DNA of 64,000 bases. Source: Cololabis saira (lineage: Eukaryota > Chordata > Actinopteri > Beloniformes > Belonidae). Shown piece by piece: positions 1 through 9,760 of this stretch. The position numbers and the translations under genes were made by a program. Below the pieces are notes generated by a model that saw only the letters and a list, made by a program, of their open reading frames with translations, searched no databases and was not told the origin of the DNA. The stretch covers positions 28,709,017 to 28,773,016 of the forward strand of contig NC_084587.1 in NCBI RefSeq assembly GCF_033807715.1. Direction: 5' to 3'. Every line of letters starts with the position of its first letter. Within the stretch, counting starts at the first letter, position 1.

Positions 1-1117
1 AGTACTTCAAAGTATGAAGTGAGTCTGAAGAACGAGAGTGGGAGAACGAAAGAGTGGGAGAGCAAGAGTCTTTGTGGACTGTATGCTCTCATCTCTGTTG
101 GCAGGAACGACATTTCTGAGTCTGTATGATGTTTAAATAGAGACAGGAACTGACACATGTGCACACATTCACAAACACATGCACTCAGACATACACACTC
201 ACACACTGATACAGAGACCCGCGTGTGGACTGCCTAGAAGACAGAGACTAGGGGAATGGAAAAGAAAAGAGGATTTAAGCGACACTGGCAGGCACTCACA
301 CTGTTTTTAGGTCAATGACAAGAAGCCTATTCAACAGTCACATACGGATTCACAAGTAAAAAGTATGCTAACGCTCGTGGGGCTGAGTACACGAGAGCAG
401 CTCGAAAGCATATGCACAAGCTGAGCATGCATGCATGCATGCAACAAAAATTAAGCAACATTTATCATCAACCTATAACAATGACTCTCTAGGAGCACAA
501 GAAAAGGCCTGACAGACAAAACTCTCCTCTCTGTCCATCTGCTGTTTCTATATATGTTCATATAACATAAGAAAAGAGAGTTTGTTGATGCAGTTTTCAA
601 AAAACAAAATTTAGATACATTTGGGATGAATTGACAATTCAAATGTAAGCTTTTTCTTAGAGTAACTTTAATTAAAATGGAGACAGCATGAACATTGTAG
701 ATAGTATGAACCTTAGACAGTTTGTGCTTTTGTTCTGTCATCCTTATTCAGTCCTGCTCTTAAGCCCTTCAACCAACACCAATGTGTTCTGTTTTTTTTT
801 TCATATTAAAATATCAGTTTTTGACAGCTCACTTGGTTAAACTGGTGCACCATATATACAGGTGTGAGCGACTGAGTGGTCACTCCGTTTCAGGATGTGA
901 TAAGCCTGGAGTTGGAAGGAGGAAGTGGAAGTTTGATCGTTTTACTAAAAAGAAAATTTAAGAAAATGGTTTTATTGAAAACAAAACAGTCCACAAGTAA
1001 TGCACAAGTCAGGAGATGGAAAAATAAACCAAACCAAAAGCAGACTAACAGGTTGGCACTTTCAGTTACTGTTTACCTTCTCTCCAGCAAGCAAGCAGTC
1101 TTTTGCCACCTCTCTTG
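1..1117. other. Intergenic, no gene seen
   Basis: No coding frame here looks like a known protein, and the open frames are short. A degenerate CA-rich stretch lies at about 158-212 and a short GCAT repeat at about 425-442. Nothing else is supported. Confidence 0.6.
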
Positions 1118-1120
1118 TAA

Positions 1121-1591
1121 AGGCTGGATTATGGTTCTGCGTTAAATCGATGCCGAGCGTGCGCCGCAGGTTGCGCCGCAATGAGCACCCCACGGCGCAC
1201 GCCACTCCGTGCCTGACGTGCACCTCCCAAAAATTGTAATTACGCGTCAAGAGGTTGCAGACCAACGCAGACCGAGAGGGCTGTGATTGGTTCGCTTGGT
1301 AGCAACGCATTTCCGGTTCCGGTTCGTGAAGCAGTCGTGAACTTTCAACGGTCTTTTCTTCGTGTGTGTGTGGTTTTTTTTGTTTCGTTTTTTTTGCACA
1401 ATAGTTGTCCTTATCTCTTTGATTCACTGTGACCGGAAAAGTCTGATAAACCATTCAGGAAAAGAACGCACCCCCCTAGCGCCCGCGGGGGGTATTGCAC
1501 CGCGGCGAAATGGACTGACAGAGAAGTCCGAAGGGTTCACGGCAGCGGCGTGTGCTCTGCGTTGGTGTAGCGCAGAACCATAATCCAGGTT
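1121..1591. mobile_element. PIF/Harbinger-type MITE, long variant
   Basis: The element starts AGGCTGGATTATGGTTCTGC and ends with the near-exact reverse complement (CAGAACCATAATCCAGGTT). It is flanked by TAA at 1118-1120 and 1592-1594, the TWA target duplication expected of PIF/Harbinger. The same ends recur at 6800, 22311, 33371 and 57401 in shorter copies with almost only the terminal repeats. This copy carries about 400 bp of extra interior with no transposase. The family call rests on TSD and TIR form, not on a search. Confidence 0.75.
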
Positions 1592-1594
1592 TAA

Positions 1595-3960
1595 GTGGTG
1601 TGCTGGGACCCTTAAATAGTGCCGATGTTAAATTGCTCCAATCGGGACAAACACCAAAGGAGGACTTCAAACAAAATAAATTAACATGGACCAATTGTCA
1701 GACAAAAACAAGAATATAACTGAAAAACTAAATATAACATTTCAGAAATACACACTGCACATACATTTTCTCCTCTTGTTATTCCCCAAAATGTACTTTG
1801 AAACAGTTATCCCAACGCAACACACCTTCTACACACTATGGACTGCGCCTTCTACCCTAATTCAGGTGAAAGAGCACACCTGTAGGAGCTCACGCACTTC
1901 TACACACAAGCATTGACCCATACCCAAGTAGCAGTAAGTGCACAAGTACGTGTATGTTTGAAATAAGCTCAAAATGTAATCAGAAGACCAAATGTAAATG
2001 AACATGAAATAGTAGGTACCACTTATGCCAAGGTTGGAGTTCATAACAGTGGCTGATGACTGAATAAATGTCCTGTATAAAAACGCTTCACTGTCCATGT
2101 GTACTTGCATGCCCCTGTGCCCAATGTCTCTTTGGCAAACAAACACCAACAAAAAAAAAACAAAAACATAATGAAATGAGGAGAATCGGAAATACCGACT
2201 TCTCACAAGAGGCTATAGTCCTTGCACAGTAGTCCAGGTTTGATTCCAGGCCTGTGATTCTTGAGTGGTGCATATCCGCCATCTCCTTCTTCAATTTCTC
2301 ACAAATCGTTGATAAGTCACATACCATGTGCCTTTAAAATAATTTTTTTAAAAAGGTCCCATTTACGATTTTCCTGACTTTCAAAGATTTTAAATAGTCT
2401 TAAATGGTCATTTTTTCGGGCTGCTTATCTATTATTTTAAAAAGGTGAAGGATTGATTAAACAATATATTCAAGTTTTAAAAAAGCAGTATACCAGAAGC
2501 TTCCAGAAACTTTCTGCTTATGCAATCATTGATTGCATTTTGAAATTCTTCCTCTAAACCAAGCAGCAATCCAGCCAACTCATTAATGTATCCTCATGTG
2601 CAATCAGCCATGCCCCCCTTTGACAGGATTCAGTTCAAAATGACACATCCTCCAGTTGTCCCGTAACTCTATGCTTAATACAAGTGTTGTTACAAGTAAT
2701 AATAATAATAAAAATTGGTGAAAGTTTTAACTTTTTCTAAATGTGTTACAAGCTTGTAACAAAAAGGAATAATTGTATGTTAATTTACCAAATTAAGTTA
2801 AGAAAAAGCATGAAATCAAAGTTTTTTCATACTTTCTGCATTCAGCAAAAGTGATAGTAAATGTAAAAGGTTTTACTTTCTTTACTTAAACTTTCTGTTT
2901 TGGGGCCATAAATGTACCCGTTCCTTCTCATGTCCTGATTGGACCGATTGGAGTGTCAGACCCACCATCTTGGCCATGGTTCAAAGGGACAGCATGTTTG
3001 TTTGTGAGTGACTGTGCATATCTGTGTGATGTAAGGGGATCAGGAGCAGCCATACAGATCAAAGGGGTTTAAAATAGTCTCTCATCCCCCTGGGAAGCAT
3101 CAGCTCTCATACATATTCAACAGTGTATGTATGCGCTGTCATGTTCATGAGAGCATGCTCACCCTCTCGTGAGGCTCATACACTAACCACTTTTGTAAAA
3201 GATCTACAGTAGACGCATTGTCCTGCCAGTGGTAACTGTAGTATCCCATTCAGGAAAGAAAAAGACTTACGTTTGTTTAACTTAATTTATGTGCACGGGG
3301 TGGCAGCAAACAAGTTGTAGAGCCATAGAGTTTGAAGTGTTCCTGAGTTATATATATCCACATATTAAAATTAACTTTAATGAAAATAGTCAAGATAAAT
3401 GATTAAATTACACCCCTAATCCTTATTACAAACCACATATCAGCTGGCACCCACTGTTTTCAATAAGTAATTTATTAATTCATCAAAATTTTAAATGGTG
3501 GACTGTGGTATAGCGCAGTTTCCTATGATGAGTTGAAATTACAACCCCAAATTCAGAAAATGCTGACAATTTGAAAAATGCATTATTTAAAAATGCAAGC
3601 ATTTTTTTAATTTTCATTGCAAATTATGTGAGCCCAGTCCAAAATATTTCATGTTTTAACTTAATTTTTTATATGAATTCATCTCTGCACTTCAGGGCTT
3701 CGACATTTCAAAAATGGTTGTAACAGTAACAGCCTGACTTGCTATAATGTTCCCATTCCTTCTCACAACACTTACAAGGCATCCTGTTACTGTGGATAAC
3801 CGGTGATGAAATATTTCAGGTGCTGTTTGTCCCATTCTTTCTGCAAATAACCCTCAATGTCTGCAATACAAGGGGTCAACATAATAATTTTTTTGTTTCA
3901 AAATTCTGTAAATGTACTCTTTGAGTCAGGACTTTAGGTAGGTTAGTCCAGTACCCACAC
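1595..3960. other. AT-rich intergenic stretch
   Basis: No gene is recognised. From about 3540 to 3900 the sequence (starting ACAACCCCAAATTCAG) resembles a very common fish DNA-transposon remnant that begins ACAACCCCAATTCC, but it is too decayed for me to draw ends. The rest shows nothing I can name. Confidence 0.5.
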
Positions 3961-3964
3961 GCTC

Positions 3965-4250
3965 TTCTTCATCAGCAAAGCCTTTGTAATGAGCGCAGGA
4001 TCAGTGCTTTCATTGTTTTGTTGAAAAATGCATGGACATCGCTGTGAAAGATGTCATTAATGCAGCATATATTCCTTGTATACCAGAGATGGTCCTTTGT
4101 TACCCAAATAACAAGCCGTGGGTAACAATGGAAATCAAAATCATCCTCAACAACAAAAGGAAGGGCTTTCACAGCTGGCAACAGGGAAGAGGTGTGAACA
4201 ATCCAGAGAGAGCTGAAGGTGAAGATCAAGGAGGCCAAACAGTGGCACTT
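3965..4250 (+). pseudogene. LINE ORF2 fragment between endonuclease and RT (CR1/Rex1-like)
   Basis: The + frame near 4032-4260 reads DVINAAYIPCIPEM then CYPNNKPWVTMEIK and NNKRKGFHSW. In fish CR1/Rex1-like LINEs, a CYPNNKPWVT segment followed by a Lys/Arg-rich stretch lies between the endonuclease and the reverse transcriptase. No RT motifs follow, and at 4250 the sequence passes into the Harbinger element. It is a short dead fragment. The RT part of what looks like the same LINE type is at 39049-39975. Confidence 0.65.
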
Positions 4251-4257
4251 TTCCACT

Positions 4258-5373
4258 AGTCTCGCCTCAGCCCGGCTCGGCTCGACGCGGCTCTACCCAT
4301 GTGTTTTTCCACAGCTAGGGGAGAAGTGGGGGGGGTTGGGGTGAAGCTGCTGTGACGTACTCGATTGCGCAACCCAAACGAGGAAGTAAGTAGGCGGAGT
4401 TGGAGCGAAGCCGCTGTGACGTACTCATTTGTGCAACGCACACGAGGAAGAATAGACGCGAAGATGGAGAACGTCGCTGTTTTGGAAGAGCTGCTGCTTT
4501 TTATGTGGCGTTTATTTCGTACTAATATGCGTACTAATATGCAAAATGTGGAGAGAAGGCTTCAAGCGGCGAGGGAGGACGCCATCGAGAAGCACAAGAG
4601 AGTGCTGGAAGCCATAGAGTCCTACGAGGAGGAAGATAACCGGAGGAATAGGAAATGTGGTCGCATGGTAAGCTAATTGCAGATTGTTTTTACTCGCCTA
4701 AAGTCGTAAAATAAAGGTCCAAAGTAACGATTTTATGTCTGCATGTTAAAGATGTTAAGTATGAAAACAAATGATCTTCTGCCTGTTTCAGATTGCTGTA
4801 CTTAATCGCCGCAAACCGTCGGTCTGGAAGTTCAACAGAACCTCGGAGTGGTGGGATACTATTGTTCCCGGGCTTCACGCGCCAGCAGTGGGTGGACAAC
4901 TTTAGGATGTCCGAGGAAACGTACACCTTCCTCTGCAACAAGTTATGCCCTGCCATGGAGCGCCAGGACACAACTTTCCGTGAGTGTGTGCCCCTAAAAA
5001 AGAGGGTTGCTGTTGCACTCTGGAAGCTCGCCACTGGCTCAGAGTATCGGAGCATCGGACACCTTTTTGGAGTCAGCATCACCACTGTGTGCACGTGTGT
5101 GCAGGACTTTTGTAAAGCAGTGGGCATGTTGCTGTTGCCAGAACAAATCCGTTTCCCCGATGAGAGGAGGTTACGAGAAATCGCTGCCTACAATGACAGT
5201 AGGTGGGGGATGCCACATTGCGTGGGTGCTATTGATGGTTCACACATACCAATCATTGCACCAAAGGACTATCACACTGATTACTTCAATAGGAAAGGCT
5301 GGCACTCAATAATCCTACAAGGTGTGGTAGATGGAAAAGGGATGTTCTGGAACGTCTTTGCTGGACAGCCCGG
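4258..5373 (+). mobile_element. PIF/Harbinger transposon, 3' part missing
   Basis: This stretch holds a two-exon HARBI1-like transposase. The 5' side is a GC-rich direct-repeat leader (GGCTCGGCTCGACGCGGCTC) preceded by TTTTCCACTAG, a start often seen in fish Harbinger elements. The paired inverted repeat was not found, because the right part is cut off by the LTR element starting at 5374. No transposase sequence resumes beyond that insert within the window, so the 3' half is gone. Confidence 0.65.
4464..5373 (+). pseudogene. HARBI1-like transposase (DDE endonuclease), frameshifted and truncated
   Basis: Exon 1 starts at ATG 4464 (MENVAVLEELLLFMWR), is Glu/Lys-rich and helical, and ends at 4667 before GTAAGC. 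The acceptor TTTCAG ends at 4791. Exon 2 starts in phase with IAVLNRRKPSVWK and SEWWDTIVPG, then loses frame near 4870, where one extra base moves the read to PGFTRQQWVDNFRMSEETY. Downstream are REIAAYNDSRWG, the catalytic-Asp motif CVGAIDGSHIPI, and FNRKGWHSIILQGVVD, as in PIF/Harbinger transposases. The protein stops at FAGQPG, where the LTR at 5374 begins, so the later catalytic Asp and Glu are absent. It is dead for two independent reasons. Confidence 0.85.
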
Positions 5374-5712
5374 TGTCAGGGTTTGACACTTCCCCCCAGT
5401 TTGTGACTTTCAGTTTCTGTCTTGCCCCGCCTGTGTCCCATCTGCCCTGATTGTGTCTGCACCTGTGTCTCGTCATGTCTCGTTATCCCCTCAGTATATC
5501 TTGTCTTGTCATTCCTTGGTTCCCTGTCGGTCCGTACTGGTTCTTCCTCCATGTCTCCTCGTCGTTTTTTCCTGTTCCTGGTTTTTGGTTAATCCTGCTC
5601 TGCAGTGCTTTGTTTTTGCCTTTTTGGATTAAAACCCTTGTTTTTTGAGAACTCCTGCCTCCAGCCTCCCTCTGTCTCCTGCACTTGGGTCCTAGAAAAC
5701 CAAACCACAACA
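5374..5712 (+). mobile_element. LTR-like segment (5' LTR of a retroelement)
   Basis: The block starts TGTCAGGGTTTGACAC and ends CCAAACCACAACA, the TG...CA form of an LTR. It has an ATTAAA signal near 5629 followed by CCTGCCTCCAGCCTCCC and CTGCACTTGGGTCCTAG. It interrupts the Harbinger transposase exactly at 5374. A related segment lies on the - strand at 35318-35487, sharing the TATATCTTGTCTTGTC motif and the CTCCTGCAnnTGGGTCCTA end. No matching 3' LTR was seen, so the LTR identity is an inference. Confidence 0.6.
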
Positions 5713-5727
5713 GAACGGACCGACCAA

Positions 5728-7107
5728 ATGGACCCAGCGGGAGAGCGCCTCACCCTAAGGGAGTTTTTGCGCAGGGCCGAGGAGGGGGAGTATGGGGACC
5801 CCCTTCTGGGAACATGCCAGGCTCGCGGTGGGCCCAGGAAAGTGCAGGCTCAGGGGAGGCGACAACGAGGGCGTCAGCGCCAGCCCCAGCCCCAGCTTGT
5901 TCCGGCTCCAGCTCACGCACCTGTCCCTGTTCCAGTGGTGGTCCCGGACGCACCTGTCCCTGTTCCAGTGATGGTCCCAGACGTCCCTGTTCCAGTGGTG
6001 GTCCCGGCCGCACCTGTCCCTGTTCCAGTGGTGGTCCCGGACGCACCTGTCCCTGTTCCTGTGGTGGTCCCGGACCCCCCTCTGCCAGCTCCGAGGACCC
6101 GTTTCCCCCCTCTGCCAGCTCCGAGGACCCGTTTCCCCCCCCAGCCAGCTCCGAGGACCCGTTTCCCCCCCCAGCCAGCTCCGAGGACCCGTGTCCCCCC
6201 CAGCCCGCCCTGGATGTGGACTGTGGGGACATCTGGGATCTGTTCCTTGAGGGGGGGCCAGCGCCCCGGACCCGGGTACCCCCGCAGCCGGCGCCTTGGA
6301 CCCGGGTACCCCCGCAGCCGGCGCCTCGGACCTGGGTACCCCCGCAGCCGGCGCCTCGGACCCGGGAACCCCCGCAGCCGGCGCCCCGGACCCGGGTACC
6401 TCCGCAGCCATGTCAAGTTCCAGAGTCCCGTCAAGTTCCAGAGCCCCGTCAAGTTCCAGAGCCCCGTCAAGTTCCAGAGCCCCGTCAAGTTCCAGAGTCC
6501 CGTCAAGTTCCAGAGTCCCGTCAAGTTCCAGAGTCCCGTCAAGTTCCAGAGTCCCGTCAAGTTCCAGAGTCCCGTCCCGTCAAGTTCCAGAGTCCCGTCA
6601 AGTTCCAGAGCCCAGCCAAGTCCCCGAGCCCAGCCAAGAATCCCTGTCACGCCCCCCGCCAAGACCCAGGCCCAGGCCTTGTGGACGCCCCCCCGAGCTC
6701 TCTCGCCGGCCTGCCCGGCCTCGAGGACGGCCCCCGGAACGCTCTCGCTGGTCTGCTCGGTCCCGAGGGCGGCCCCCGGAGCTTTGGCCGTGTGTGGCCT
6801 GGCTGATTTATGGTTCCGCGTCACACCAACGCAGAGCCTACGGCATAGGTGCGCGTCGCTGCGTACCCTACGGCATAGTCTCTGCGTCGTTTTAACGCGT
6901 AACCATAATTTAGACTTACACTCGCACGTAAAGGTTTCACGCGTGCCCCTGTGTCCCTTTAGAGGCTCCGTAGAGCCCCTAAACGCTCTACGGAGCCCCT
7001 CATTTGTTCTGTCCTCAGTCACTCTACAGTTGGAAGCGGTGGGTGACGAGGAGGTTCCCGGCGTGTCCTGCACTGCGGCTGCAGCAGCAGCAGCACCAGA
7101 GTCCTGA
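5728..7107 (+). CDS. Proline-rich repeat ORF downstream of the LTR (retroelement gag-like?)
   Basis: ATG 5728 lies 15 bp after the LTR-like end and opens a frame of about 460 codons. The N-terminus (MDPAGERLTLREFLRRAEEG) is charged and not repetitive, and I recognise it as a recurrent fish retroelement leader but cannot name a domain. After about residue 60 come tandem arrays: PVPVVVPDAP units, then PLPAPRTRFP units, then GPGYPRSRRL units, then SPVKFQ units. The last part, from about 6800, reads through a Harbinger MITE and is not original protein. No zinc knuckle, protease or RT motif is visible. Expression is doubtful; this is probably a decayed or non-autonomous retroelement. Confidence 0.4.
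   Translation: MDPAGERLTLREFLRRAEEGEYGDPLLGTCQARGGPRKVQAQGRRQRGRQRQPQPQLVPAPAHAPVPVPVVVPDAPVPVPVMVPDVPVPVVVPAAPVPVPVVVPDAPVPVPVVVPDPPLPAPRTRFPPLPAPRTRFPPQPAPRTRFPPQPAPRTRVPPSPPWMWTVGTSGICSLRGGQRPGPGYPRSRRLGPGYPRSRRLGPGYPRSRRLGPGNPRSRRPGPGYLRSHVKFQSPVKFQSPVKFQSPVKFQSPVKFQSPVKFQSPVKFQSPVKFQSPVKFQSPVPSSSRVPSSSRAQPSPRAQPRIPVTPPAKTQAQALWTPPRALSPACPASRTAPGTLSLVCSVPRAAPGALAVCGLADLWFRVTPTQSLRHRCASLRTLRHSLCVVLTRNHNLDLHSHVKVSRVPLCPFRGSVEPLNALRSPSFVLSSVTLQLEAVGDEEVPGVSCTAAAAAAAPES
5925..6615. repeat. Four adjacent minisatellite arrays
   Basis: Four tandem arrays abut: a unit of about 33-36 bp (CCTGTTCCAGTGGTGGTCCC...) at 5925-6075; a unit of about 31 bp (CCAGCTCCGAGGACCCGTTT...) at 6085-6200; a 30-bp unit (GACCCGGGTACCCCCGCAGC...) at 6255-6410; and an 18-bp unit (CAAGTTCCAGAGYCCCGT) at 6413-6615 with about 11 copies. 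All lie inside the proline-rich ORF, and most units are multiples of three, so the frame mostly survives expansion. Confidence 0.85.
6800..6917. mobile_element. Harbinger-type MITE, short copy
   Basis: The left end is GGCTGATTTATGGTTCCGCG. The right end is GCGTAACCATAATTTAGACT, an imperfect reverse complement. The centre carries CTACGGCATAG twice. It matches the family at 22311-22457 and 57401-57507. The flanking trinucleotides no longer match, so this copy is older or damaged. It sits inside the open frame of the proline-rich ORF. Confidence 0.7.
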
Positions 7108-7468
7108 CTGACGCTTCGCTTCACACACAGAGGGACACGATCTGCGCTATTATATTATAAGTCTGATATGTGATGACATTATTAAGAGTATGACATGAAT
7201 CTGGCTTCATTTCAACACCTCACAGCCTGCGTCGCCAGTTCGCCATATCTTAAGTAAGTTCCTACGGGAGGGTCAGGGTTGGTGTAGGGATACACAGATT
7301 TTTCGGTTAGTTTTTTCTTTTTAAATCCCAACCTTTGTGTAGAAGGTGGCCTGCGCATCTTTCAAGCCCTGTTTTGTGTGCAAGCAAGCTTTATAAATGA
7401 GGCCCCTGGGCTATACATGCCCCCTCTGGCCAACCGGGGCGCCAGATGGGGTGGGGAGGATCCGGCCG
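6918..7468. other. Mixed repeat debris
   Basis: 6965-6998 contains a short inverted repeat around GGCTCCGTAGAG. The stretch ending near 7405 with CTTTATAAATGAGGCCCCTG looks like the right end of a hAT-like MITE family common in fish (TIR CAGGGGCCTCATTTATAAA). No left end is found and no gene is seen. Confidence 0.4.
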
Positions 7469-7680
7469 GAATAACGTGATCCTTCCACGCGCTATGTCTG
7501 GCCGGAGAAGCCCCACCCTGTCTGGTGAAAAGATGCGGCCTACTCACTCCTCAGGTTAAGGAGGAGACCTGAGCTCAGTGCAGGGCCCTCCCGGGGTTGG
7601 TAGAGGATGGCAATGCCCAGGACTGTCAGTAGGTAGGAGCACTGGGTGATAAAATGTGGGAAAAAACCGGGATAAAAAAT
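7469..7680 (+). repeat. SINE-like dispersed repeat, copy 1
   Basis: About 200 bp match 29156-29360 closely by eye. Shared blocks include AAGCCCCACCCTG/AAACCCCACCCTG, CGGCCTACTCACTCCTCAGG/CGGCCTGCTCACTCCTCAAG, AAGGAGGAGAC and GTAGGAGCACTGGGTGATAA. It ends in an A-rich tail, as a retroposed SINE would. No clear A/B-box pair was identified, so the class is open. Confidence 0.6.
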
Positions 7681-8799
7681 AGAAAAAAAAAAAGAAAATG
7701 TTTTACCAAAGCCAAAACAGGCAAGTGCTTCATGGAGATATCAATGTTTAACTCGACCGAAAGCTTTCTCTGCATCCAGCGAAAGTACTGCTGTATGTGA
7801 ATGTTCACTCTAGGCATGGATAACAATTAGCACCCTGCGAATACAGTGAAAAGCTTGACGTCCCAACTCGTGGTATTAATGTTAACCTTGCTCTCTAAAC
7901 ATATAAAACTTAACAGTAAGTACATCATTTAAACACTTTTAAAAATGTAGTGGTCATTATTTATGCTAGTATACAACAACAAAAACAACAACACGAGTAA
8001 TAAAATATTTAATGAATAGACAAATGCTTAATGATCTGTGGCTAAAGGCTTTGTTCACTTCAGAAACAAGAGAAACATTCAGGCCAGTGACCAATAGTGA
8101 CTCAATTAATGACAATCCAAAAGTGCAAAATCAGCCTGCAGATATACAGTAAGTGGCTCACGTTCCTTTGAGGAAATGACAATATCCAGTAAAGTCAAGA
8201 GGAAAAGTTGATGGTAAAATCCAAGCAGAAAAAGGTGAAGATTAAAAAAATCAATCATGGCTACTCTGGATCAGCACTCTTTCAAGCAACACACGGTTGC
8301 TCAAGTAGAAAATCCAACCAACCTAATCAGTCACTTTCTTCCAAATGTGCATTTCCTTACTTGTATTTGCTTTCTTTTTTTTCTTCTTGTTTCTCAGATT
8401 AGAGATGCAGTGTTCAGACACTGGATATGATCTTATTAATGGCTTTTCTTTTTACTTTGTTGATTCGCATGAAACAATTTTCCCCTCACACTATCACAGG
8501 TGTCATTCAGGTGTTCTTTTATTAACATTTCTTTTTATCTTGCAATTTAATATAATGTAATTCGGCTCAAAAATGCATTCACAGTGAGAGGTGTAGTATC
8601 TCAAGAGTGTTTCATGGTTTTGCTTGCTCAGTATTGAAGTGTACTTAAATGTTTAAGTTTATTCCAGCTTAGGTTTCCTCACCTGGATCCTCTGTGCCTA
8701 GCCATGTCTACACCGTGTGTCTGTGTGTGTGTCTGTGTGTATAACCTAGGTCAATTGTAGTGTGCTTGTGTCTGCGGGGAGGGGGGAGGGGGGCAGGGG
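7681..8799. other. Intergenic, no gene seen
   Basis: AT-rich sequence. A GTGTGT-rich stretch lies at about 8718-8740 and a G-rich stretch (GGGGAGGGGGGAGGGGGGC) at 8775-8800. No exon or repeat family is recognised. Confidence 0.5.
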
Positions 8800-8917
8800 G
8801 CAGGGCATTAATAAGTTTTATGTTTATTTGTTTTATGTTAAGCACTTTGTGTTGCATTATTTGTATGAGAAGTGCTATATAAATAAAGTTTGATTTGATT
8901 TGATTTGATTTGATTTA
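8800..8917 (+). mobile_element. L2-type LINE 3' tail
   Basis: The sequence AGCACTTTGTGTTGCATT, then GTGCTATATAAATAAAGTTT, then a (GATTT)n tail at 8890-8916 is the 3' end seen in fish L2 LINEs. The same end occurs at 21428-21607, where the ORF2 stop codon is also present. Only the untranslated tail survives here. Confidence 0.7.
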
Positions 8918-9758
8918 GGTCCTCAACCAGGCACAGGAAGCTTAAGGGTTCTGCCCAGTATCTTGGCTAGACTTGGGACAGTCTAGTCGCAGACTTGGGA
9001 CCGGATCTTGGTTGGGGCCTTTTCATGGCTGCCATTTGCAGCCATGGGATTTCATGGTATTTGTAACTGTTTTAAGCATTGTCATGTTGCCTTCTGGTTA
9101 TTCATCCTCTTCAGTTGTAATCATTTTGCCCCCCTGTGATACCATTTAGTCCATTTATCTAGTCTGAATGACATTCCATATTCACTGCTGTGTAACCACG
9201 TGTGTTGAGCATTATAGAGTTTTGGTATACAGCTTGAGATCTGCCATGTTGTGGAGGTTGCTGATGATACCATTTTGATGTCTGACAGGAGTGTCCATGT
9301 TGAGCAGAGGTTCATTTGTTCTGCTAGGGATCCTGTAGCCATTAGACGTATATCATGTCAGGGCCTGATGTTGTCCAACACATCATATTCCAGATTCTTT
9401 TCTCTTGGAGATTTTGTCATTGTGGTGGTCAATATTTAATCAATATTTATGATTAATTTTGTTTCTGAAACATTCTACTTTTTTATTCCTGCATTATCTG
9501 ATAATATTTGAATGAGACGATGTAAAAAATTATTTCTGCCAACTTTATTGGCAACAGTGTACCTAAGCTTTAGGTCTTGAACTATCAGATGTTGATTTAC
9601 TATGCCTAAAATGAAGAATACAGGTTAAGGGTTGAATCCCCTGCATACATTGAATGATTCCTTGTTTCTTTTGGCAGGAACCTTTTCACTTCTACAACAG
9701 AGTCATATACAGGCACAATAAGTCTGTGGCTGGGGTTTTGGGGGGAGTTTTCCCACTC
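8918..9758. other. Intergenic, no gene seen
   Basis: No open frame with recognisable protein and no terminal repeats were found. Confidence 0.5.
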
Positions 9759-9760
9759 TA

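Noticed and set aside
4032..4259. Small + strand frame as a stand-alone gene
   Set aside because: Its CYPNNKPWVT segment identifies it as a LINE inter-domain fragment.
6413..6615. 18-bp tandem array considered as CRISPR-like
   Set aside because: Units are directly adjacent without unique spacers, in a vertebrate genome; it is a minisatellite.
5750..7124. Long - strand open frames (up to about 400 codons) opposite the proline-rich ORF
   Set aside because: They exist because the minisatellite units are divisible by three and GC-rich; the translation is only repeat peptides and MITE sequence, with no domain.
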